From an uncultured Paraprevotella sp. (GTDB lineage: Bacteria; Bacteroidota; Bacteroidia; Bacteroidales; Bacteroidaceae): a stretch of 10,085 nt of DNA. Positions 6,871 to 10,085 of the stretch are shown here, piece after piece (position 1 is the first letter of the stretch; each line of letters begins with the position of its first letter). The DNA lies in contig CAAFWT010000030.1 in assembly GCA_900766785.1 (NCBI GenBank), forward strand, positions 1 through 10,085, written 5' to 3'. The notes under the pieces are model-generated. The model was not told the origin of the DNA, made no database searches, and worked only from the letters and a program-made list of their open reading frames with translations. Made by a program: the position numbers and the translations under genes.

Positions 6871-6878
6871 TAACTTTG
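6871..6878 (+). promoter_or_regulatory. Promoter -7 element for the small membrane protein and DUF6359-like pair
   Basis: TAACTTTG matches the -7 consensus exactly. No -33 element sits at the normal distance; the nearest TTG (6856-6858) is only 12 bases away. The start near 6882-6886 falls within or after the ATG at 6881, so it favours ATG 6899 as the true start of the next gene. Confidence 0.5.
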
Positions 6879-6898
6879 TAATGCTAAATGTTAGAAAA

Positions 6899-7045
6899 AT
6901 GTCAAATTGTATAATCGTGCTGTGCATTTGGCTGTCCTTTGTGGCGCTTGTGTACCTATATGCGTGGTTGGATGCCTTGTATTATAAGTATAATTTCCCG
7001 CGTATCTGCAGGCGTATCCTGGATGCTTTCACCGAGGAGGATTGA
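6899..7045 (+). CDS. Small single-pass membrane protein, 48 residues
   Basis: A short frame that is easily missed. It begins MSNCIIVLCIWLSF and continues VALVYLYAWLDALYYKYNF, giving one hydrophobic segment of about 22 residues (roughly 4-26). A basic, cytoplasm-type segment (PRICRRIL) and an acidic end (FTEED) follow. An in-frame ATG at 6881 would add six residues but sits at the predicted transcription start. Its last 23 bases overlap the likely start of the DUF6359-like lipoprotein (ATG 7023), in a different frame, which suggests translational coupling. The family was not recognised. The clean hydrophobic profile, a promoter directly upstream and the overlap support it; codon use over so few residues is weak evidence. 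Confidence 0.55.
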   Translation: MSNCIIVLCIWLSFVALVYLYAWLDALYYKYNFPRICRRILDAFTEED

Positions 7046-7589
7046 GAGCTTGTTCCTGATGGTATGTATGGCCCTGCCGTTTTCTTCGTGCCAGAAGCAA
7101 ATACTTGAGGATGAAGAGAATGGTGGAGTGTCTCCTGCGCATGTGCTTCCGCGTGGTACAGGAGAAGGGACCTTTGAGTATCCTTTTACCGTGAGGGATG
7201 TGCAGGAAGGGAATGCATCCAATGCCTTGGGAGCCGTGTGGGTGATAGGATATGCCGTAGGGTCGGCTTATCGTTCCTTGGACAATGCCAGTTTTACTCT
7301 TGAGAATGCATCTCACACCAGTTTGCTGCTGAGTGCCGATTCTCTCTGTACAGATGTGTCACGCTGTATTCCTGTGGAGTTGTCCACCGCCAAGTGGCAG
7401 AGCCTGTTTGCTCTTCCTTCCAACCCTTCGGGACTTCACCAGTGTGTGGTGCTTATGGGCGTTCCCTCCCTTTATTATAGAAAGAATGGCCTCCGCTCCT
7501 TGAGCGAAGGCCAGTGGCTTTATGGGTTTGATATTTCGAGTATCTCTATGGAACCTCAGGAATGGGATGAAGTGATTATCTTTTGGTGA
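7023..7589 (+). CDS. DUF6359-like lipoprotein
   Basis: A 188-residue exported lipoprotein. From ATG 7023 the N-terminus (LSPRRIESLFLMVCMALPFSS) is a proper signal peptide with Cys23 as the lipidated residue; starts further upstream would place a poor, overlong leader in front of it and lie inside the small membrane-protein gene. The mature part has GTGEGTFEYPFTVRDVQ followed by AVWVIGYAVG. This resembles the GT...PYTV...VWV.GYIVG signature of Bacteroidetes DUF6359 domains, known from outer-membrane or extracellular proteins of unknown role; the assignment is from memory. The C-terminus ends WDEVIIFW. Its 3' end overlaps the export lipoprotein gene by 14 bp, tail to tail. Confidence 0.72.
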   Translation: MLSPRRIESLFLMVCMALPFSSCQKQILEDEENGGVSPAHVLPRGTGEGTFEYPFTVRDVQEGNASNALGAVWVIGYAVGSAYRSLDNASFTLENASHTSLLLSADSLCTDVSRCIPVELSTAKWQSLFALPSNPSGLHQCVVLMGVPSLYYRKNGLRSLSEGQWLYGFDISSISMEPQEWDEVIIFW

Positions 7590-8394
7590 GGGCAATCACA
7601 GAGATGGCCACGGAAGCCAGACTGAAGATGCTTCCTCCTGCCACTCCCAGGAAGGTGTAGAAGGCGCTGTTACGGATGTTCTTGCTCTTGTTGGGCTCCA
7701 CATATATCATGTCATTCTGCTGTACATAGTAGGCTGGACTGCTGAAGATATCTGCGCGGGTGAGATCCAGGCGGTACATGATTCGTTTCCCATTCTCCTC
7801 TCTGTACAGACACACCTTCTGTCGCAGACCTGTGTCGTCTACATCACCACACTTTGCCAGTACATCCAGGATGGTATTGCGCTCGCTGGTAAGGTTTACC
7901 ACCTGTGGAGTCTTCACGGCTCCTATCACGGCCACACGTCCGTTGAGCAGGCGCACGGTCACTCCAGGATCCTTGATGAGATTCTTCTCCTGGATGCTCT
8001 CTTCTATGCGCTTGGCCGTTTCGTCGGTGGTCATTCCCTCCACTTTCACTTTGCCCACAGCTGGGAGGATGATGTATCCGTCGTTGGTCACCGTGTAGGC
8101 ATAAGCATTGGTCATGTTCCCTTGGTTGGTGATATTGGTGCTGGTGGGTGTTCCTGCAGTACCCATCACCACGTCCTGTGCAAAGATGTTGAGCAGCTCG
8201 GGTTCGCTGCAAGTGAGTTTGATGAGTATCTGGTCGGCAGGCTTGAGCTTCATCTCATACTGTTGCATGATGTCCTGAGCCTGTGAGAAAATAGAATCAG
8301 AGCCTTGGAAGTATACAATCTTTTTTGTTGACACACAACTGGTCATCAGCAGGATGAGGCCGATGAGGGGTGTCAAGGCAAATATCCTCTTCAT
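7576..8394 (-). CDS. Polysaccharide export lipoprotein (Wza-like)
   Basis: A 272-residue outer-membrane lipoprotein of the Poly_export/SLBB family, which forms the outer-membrane exit channel for capsule or exopolysaccharide. The signal peptide ends in lipobox MTSC (Cys20), followed by VSTKKIVYFQG, common in Bacteroidales members. The export domain covers about 45-150 (YEMKLKPADQILIKL, then GYIILPAVGKVKVEG) and is followed by an SLBB-type region (VAVIGAVKTPQVVNL, LDVLAKCGDVDDTG, YVQQNDMIYVEPN). A C-terminal hydrophobic helix (about 245-268) ending ALTKR suits an outer-membrane anchor. ATG 8394 fits the signal peptide; a start at 8424 would add ten residues and overlap the -7 box. A Wzc-type kinase or chain-length protein is normally adjacent but is absent here. 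Confidence 0.92.
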   Translation of the reverse strand: MKRIFALTPLIGLILLMTSCVSTKKIVYFQGSDSIFSQAQDIMQQYEMKLKPADQILIKLTCSEPELLNIFAQDVVMGTAGTPTSTNITNQGNMTNAYAYTVTNDGYIILPAVGKVKVEGMTTDETAKRIEESIQEKNLIKDPGVTVRLLNGRVAVIGAVKTPQVVNLTSERNTILDVLAKCGDVDDTGLRQKVCLYREENGKRIMYRLDLTRADIFSSPAYYVQQNDMIYVEPNKSKNIRNSAFYTFLGVAGGSIFSLASVAISVIALTKR

Positions 8395-8421
8395 TGAAAT
8401 GCATTTGTTGTTATGGTTTGG

Positions 8422-8429
8422 CAAAGATA
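8422..8429 (-). promoter_or_regulatory. Promoter -7 element for the export lipoprotein gene
   Basis: On the minus strand TATCTTTG matches TAnnTTTG exactly. The start would fall near 8416, about 22 nt before the ATG at 8394. No clear -33 element. It shows that the export gene is transcribed separately from the carbonic anhydrase gene upstream. Confidence 0.58.
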
Positions 8430-8513
8430 AGGCTTTTCTCTCGCATTCGGGGGCGTGGGCCTATGCAATTTCTGTTAGACGTGCCTGAATATGCCTTTTT
8501 TGCCTTCTGCATG

Positions 8514-9059
8514 TCATTTCACCTCTGTCAGCTCACCTGTTTGGGAATCAATGATGTATCCATGCAGGTTGACGTCGTGGGGAACCAGGGGATGATTGCG
8601 GATGGTGTTTACGGTATTGCGTACGGAATCCTCGGTGTCATGGAATCCTTCCAGCCAGTGGTCAAGGTCGATGCCACAGAGTCCGATGGTGTCAATGACG
8701 TCCTGGCGTATCCCACGTTCCACCATCAGCTGCTTCATCTGTGCTCCGTTCATGTGGCATGCTCCGCAGTTGGAGTGTGCAATCACCATAATCTCCTGTA
8801 CGCCCAGTTCGTAGATGGCCACCAGAAGGCTACGCATGGCGGAGTCAAACGGACTGATGACCAGTCCGCCTGCGTTCTTGATGAGTTTGGCATCACCATT
8901 GCGCAGACCCAATGCTGCGGGTAGCAACTCGGTCAGGCGTGTGTCCATGCATGAGAGGATGGCCAGTTTCTTGTCGGGATATTTGCTGGTCAGGAATTTC
9001 TCGTAGCGTTTCTTCTCCACAAACTCGCGGTTGAATTTCAGTATTTCCTCGATAATCAT
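8514..9059 (-). CDS. Beta-class carbonic anhydrase
   Basis: Interconverts CO2 and bicarbonate in the cytoplasm, supplying bicarbonate for carboxylations and pH balance. The 181-residue protein shows the beta-class zinc site: Cys37 in SCMDTR with the Asp39-Arg41 pair, and His95 and Cys98 in HSNCGAC. KNAGG (61-65) is also typical. The short length and MxxEEILKFN-type start match compact beta-carbonic anhydrases of Bacteroidetes. ATG 9059 is chosen; the frame stays open upstream to 9236, but that part is low-complexity in character and covers the promoter region. It diverges from the HAD gene at 9316. Its 3' end is 119 bp from the next leftward gene, which has its own promoter. Confidence 0.93.
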   Translation of the reverse strand: MIIEEILKFNREFVEKKRYEKFLTSKYPDKKLAILSCMDTRLTELLPAALGLRNGDAKLIKNAGGLVISPFDSAMRSLLVAIYELGVQEIMVIAHSNCGACHMNGAQMKQLMVERGIRQDVIDTIGLCGIDLDHWLEGFHDTEDSVRNTVNTIRNHPLVPHDVNLHGYIIDSQTGELTEVK

Positions 9060-9076
9060 AGCTTGTCTTGTGTGTA

Positions 9077-9140
9077 ATGTGCCGTTATTACTTGTGTGCT
9101 TGCATATTCTCTCTGCAAAATTGCAAAATTTACGGCACAT
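9077..9140. promoter_or_regulatory. Carbonic anhydrase upstream region with 9-bp inverted repeat
   Basis: ATGTGCCGT (9077-9085) and ACGGCACAT (9132-9140) are perfect inverted repeats 46 bp apart. Between them is a tandem GCAAAATT (9115-9122, 9123-9130). On the minus strand this gives TAAATTTTG (9132-9124), a near -7 element with one extra base between TA and TTTG. One arm overlaps the near -7 element and the other lies in the leader. The arms could be operator half-sites or could pair as an RNA hairpin only if transcription starts upstream of 9140. Confidence 0.4.
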
Positions 9141-9258
9141 AGCATTGCTTACTGGACAGATTTTTCTTGGAAGTGGTTGTGCTGAAGTGGAGAGGCTTCT
9201 TGGATGATGGACGTTCTTCTGCCCACCTGATAGCAAAGTTTGTCCTGCAGGGACGTAT

Positions 9259-9285
9259 TTTGCTTGAGAAAAACCATTAACTTTG
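9259..9285 (+). promoter_or_regulatory. Promoter of the HAD hydrolase gene
   Basis: TAACTTTG (9278-9285) matches the -7 consensus; TTTG at 9259-9262 lies 15 bases upstream, a short spacer. Transcription would start near 9290, so the in-frame TTG at 9283 cannot be the start codon and ATG 9316 is preferred. Confidence 0.6.
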
Positions 9286-9315
9286 CACCAAAGATCACAT
9301 CATACGATATCAGAC

Positions 9316-9735
9316 ATGACCATTGCAGTAGACTTCGACGGAACCATTGTGGAAGAGCGTTATCCAAAGATAGGTGCAGAAATCCCTTTTGCTGTGCAGA
9401 CATTGAAAATGCTTATCAAGGACCGTCATAAACTGATACTCTGGACGGTGCGCGAAGGTGAACTTCTGGAAGAGGCTGTAGAGTGGTGTCGCCAGAGGGG
9501 CATAGAGTTTTATGCTGTGAACAAGGATTATCCCGAGGAGGATGTGGAGAAGAACCGTCATTACAGCAGAAAACTGAAAGCGGACATGTGGATTGATGAT
9601 CGCAACGTGGGAGGACTCCCCGACTGGGGTACCATCTACCGTATGATATCGGAGCACAAGACTTACGAGGAGATCCTGCGTGAGGATAATTACAGCACCA
9701 TGTCGACGCCCAAGAAGAAGTGGTGGCAGTTCTGA
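9316..9735 (+). CDS. Small capless HAD-superfamily hydrolase (BT0820-like)
   Basis: A 139-residue, probably Mg2+-dependent phosphohydrolase of the haloacid dehalogenase superfamily. Motif I is DFDGT with Asp6 (nucleophile) and Asp8 (acid/base). Motif II ends in Thr44 of LILWT. Lys88 is a likely motif III residue. Motif IV is WIDDRN with Asp94 and Asp95. The protein is short and has no room for a C1 or C2 cap domain, as in Bacteroides BT0820-type proteins. The substrate is unknown; capless members often act on large substrates or on sugar phosphates. The C-terminus (STPKKKWWQF) is basic and aromatic. It is monocistronic, divergent from carbonic anhydrase, and followed by a hairpin. Confidence 0.87.
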   Translation: MTIAVDFDGTIVEERYPKIGAEIPFAVQTLKMLIKDRHKLILWTVREGELLEEAVEWCRQRGIEFYAVNKDYPEEDVEKNRHYSRKLKADMWIDDRNVGGLPDWGTIYRMISEHKTYEEILREDNYSTMSTPKKKWWQF

Positions 9736-9759
9736 TGAACAAGTAGTGTTGACATGGAA

Positions 9760-9778
9760 GGGACTATAAGGGAGTCCC
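9760..9778 (+). terminator. Hairpin after the HAD gene, possible terminator
   Basis: GGGACT (9760-9765) pairs with AGTCCC (9773-9778) around a 7-nt loop, 24 nt after the stop. It is followed by GATTTCC, so the T run is poor. It is a weak intrinsic terminator at best. Confidence 0.42.
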
Positions 9779-9796
9779 GATTTCCAGAATACTCAT

Positions 9797-9829
9797 TATA
9801 TATATAACGCGCGCGCGAACACGTACATG
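9797..9829. repeat. Alternating purine-pyrimidine tract, (TA)5 then (CG)5
   Basis: TATATATATA (9797-9806) is followed by A and (CG)5 (9808-9817), then after one break ACACGTACATG (9819-9829). Nearly 33 bp alternate purine and pyrimidine with two phase breaks. Such tracts favour Z-DNA or cruciform structure under negative supercoiling and are slippage-prone. No gene spans it. Confidence 0.75.
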
Positions 9830-9875
9830 GGAGGAATGTCATTCTCCCTCATCCTTCTTCGTGTAACGTATCACA

Positions 9876-9899
9876 TCTCTTTCTCTTTCTCTCCCTCTT
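9876..9899. repeat. 24-nt polypyrimidine run
   Basis: An uninterrupted C/T stretch built on a TTTCTC-like period lies in the non-coding region between the HAD gene and the right IS. It has no coding frame and no clear regulatory partner. Triplex (H-DNA) formation is possible but mirror symmetry is imperfect. Confidence 0.6.
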
Positions 9900-9969
9900 G
9901 CTGAGCAGATCATATAAGGCATCTGCAGAGAATCCGTGTGTATGCCCCCTGCTTCGTAAAGGATAAGCA

Positions 9970-10085
9970 GGCTCAGTAGCTATTTAGTGTGGGTAGGCGT
10001 AAAGTTTAGCAATGCGAAAGAGGAAGAACTTCTTATCAACGACGCCTCTCAGATTGGCTCTAAAAAGTTTGATTTTAGCATTGAA
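9970..10085 (-). mobile_element. 3' end of an ISAon1/ISL3-type insertion sequence, right copy
   Basis: Exact reverse complement of 4-119. The element tip GGCTCAGTAGC starts at 9970, so the remainder extends right, out of the window. Transposase genes of both copies point inward, their 3' ends facing each other across about 9.85 kb. The flanking bases differ at the two tips (CTCTCCAT after 119, GATAAGCA before 9970), as expected of two separate insertions. A 7-bp hairpin (CCTGCTT 9948-9954 with AAGCAGG 9965-9971) straddles the junction. Confidence 0.82.
9984..10085 (-). CDS. Transposase C-terminus, ISAon1/ISL3-like (partial)
   Basis: The minus strand encodes the same final 33 residues as the left copy, FNAKIKLFRANLRGV to KLYAYPH, with the stop at 9984-9986. 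The start and catalytic region lie to the right of the window. It is identical to the other copy over all shared codons. Confidence 0.75.
   Translation of the reverse strand, partial: FNAKIKLFRANLRGVVDKKFFLFRIAKLYAYPH

Noticed and set aside
6939..7022. Longer start of the DUF6359-like lipoprotein at 6939
   Set aside because: It would put 28 extra residues before a complete signal peptide and lies inside the small membrane-protein gene in another frame.
8370..8924. Plus-strand 184-codon frame opposite carbonic anhydrase
   Set aside because: Antisense to a gene with an intact zinc site; no domain recognised.
9060..9236. N-terminal extension of carbonic anhydrase to 9236
   Set aside because: The added 59 residues lack family resemblance and would cover the promoter-like elements; compact beta-carbonic anhydrases start at the equivalent of ATG 9059.
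1..10085. Composite transposon carrying cargo between the IS copies
   Set aside because: The enclosed DNA includes the essential metG and ordinary chromosomal genes with uniform codon use; inward-facing IS ends alone do not show co-mobilisation.

Overview
The window looks like a fragment of a Bacteroidales chromosome, most likely Prevotella or Segatella. The evidence is near-exact Bacteroidetes promoter elements (TAnnTTTG at -7, TTTG or TTG at about -33), a lack of Shine-Dalgarno sequences, a fimbrillin (FimB/Mfa2-like) lipoprotein, a DUF6359-like lipoprotein, and a MetG with the fused C-terminal tRNA-binding domain. Genus and species cannot be fixed from sequence reading alone.

Layout, left to right. 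Positions 1-119 and 9970-10085 are the same 116-bp sequence in opposite orientation. Each codes for the last 33-34 residues of an ISAon1/ISL3-type transposase and ends in a GGCTCA terminus, so two copies of one insertion sequence face each other across the region. The window probably ends where an assembler could not cross the repeat. Next to the left IS is a leftward unit without a reading frame: a full promoter (304-336), about 150 transcribed bases with an imperfect tandem repeat, and a strong intrinsic terminator (149-182). This is a candidate small RNA, or a leader whose gene was cut off by the IS. Then come two small rightward genes of unknown function (577-795, 803-1171). They are followed by a tight rightward operon: metG (methionyl-tRNA synthetase), a Wzx-type polysaccharide flippase and a GT14 (Core-2/I-branching) glycosyltransferase, closed by a 15-bp-stem terminator at 5818-5861.

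The right half carries cell-surface genes. A leftward fimbrillin-like lipoprotein (5885-6787) diverges from a rightward pair: a 48-residue single-pass membrane protein that overlaps the start of a DUF6359-like lipoprotein. That lipoprotein meets, tail to tail with a 14-bp overlap, a leftward Wza-type polysaccharide export lipoprotein (7576-8394). A beta-carbonic anhydrase (8514-9059, leftward) and a small capless HAD hydrolase (9316-9735, rightward) diverge from a shared control region. The last 234 bases before the right IS are non-coding and hold a hairpin, an alternating TA/CG tract and a polypyrimidine run.

Functionally, the flippase, the glycosyltransferase and the export lipoprotein point to surface polysaccharide assembly, and the fimbrillin and DUF6359 proteins to surface structures. 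The synthetase and carbonic anhydrase are housekeeping. No defence system, phage, CRISPR array, rRNA or tRNA was seen. The least explained items are the candidate RNA at the left end and the small membrane protein overlapping the DUF6359 gene.
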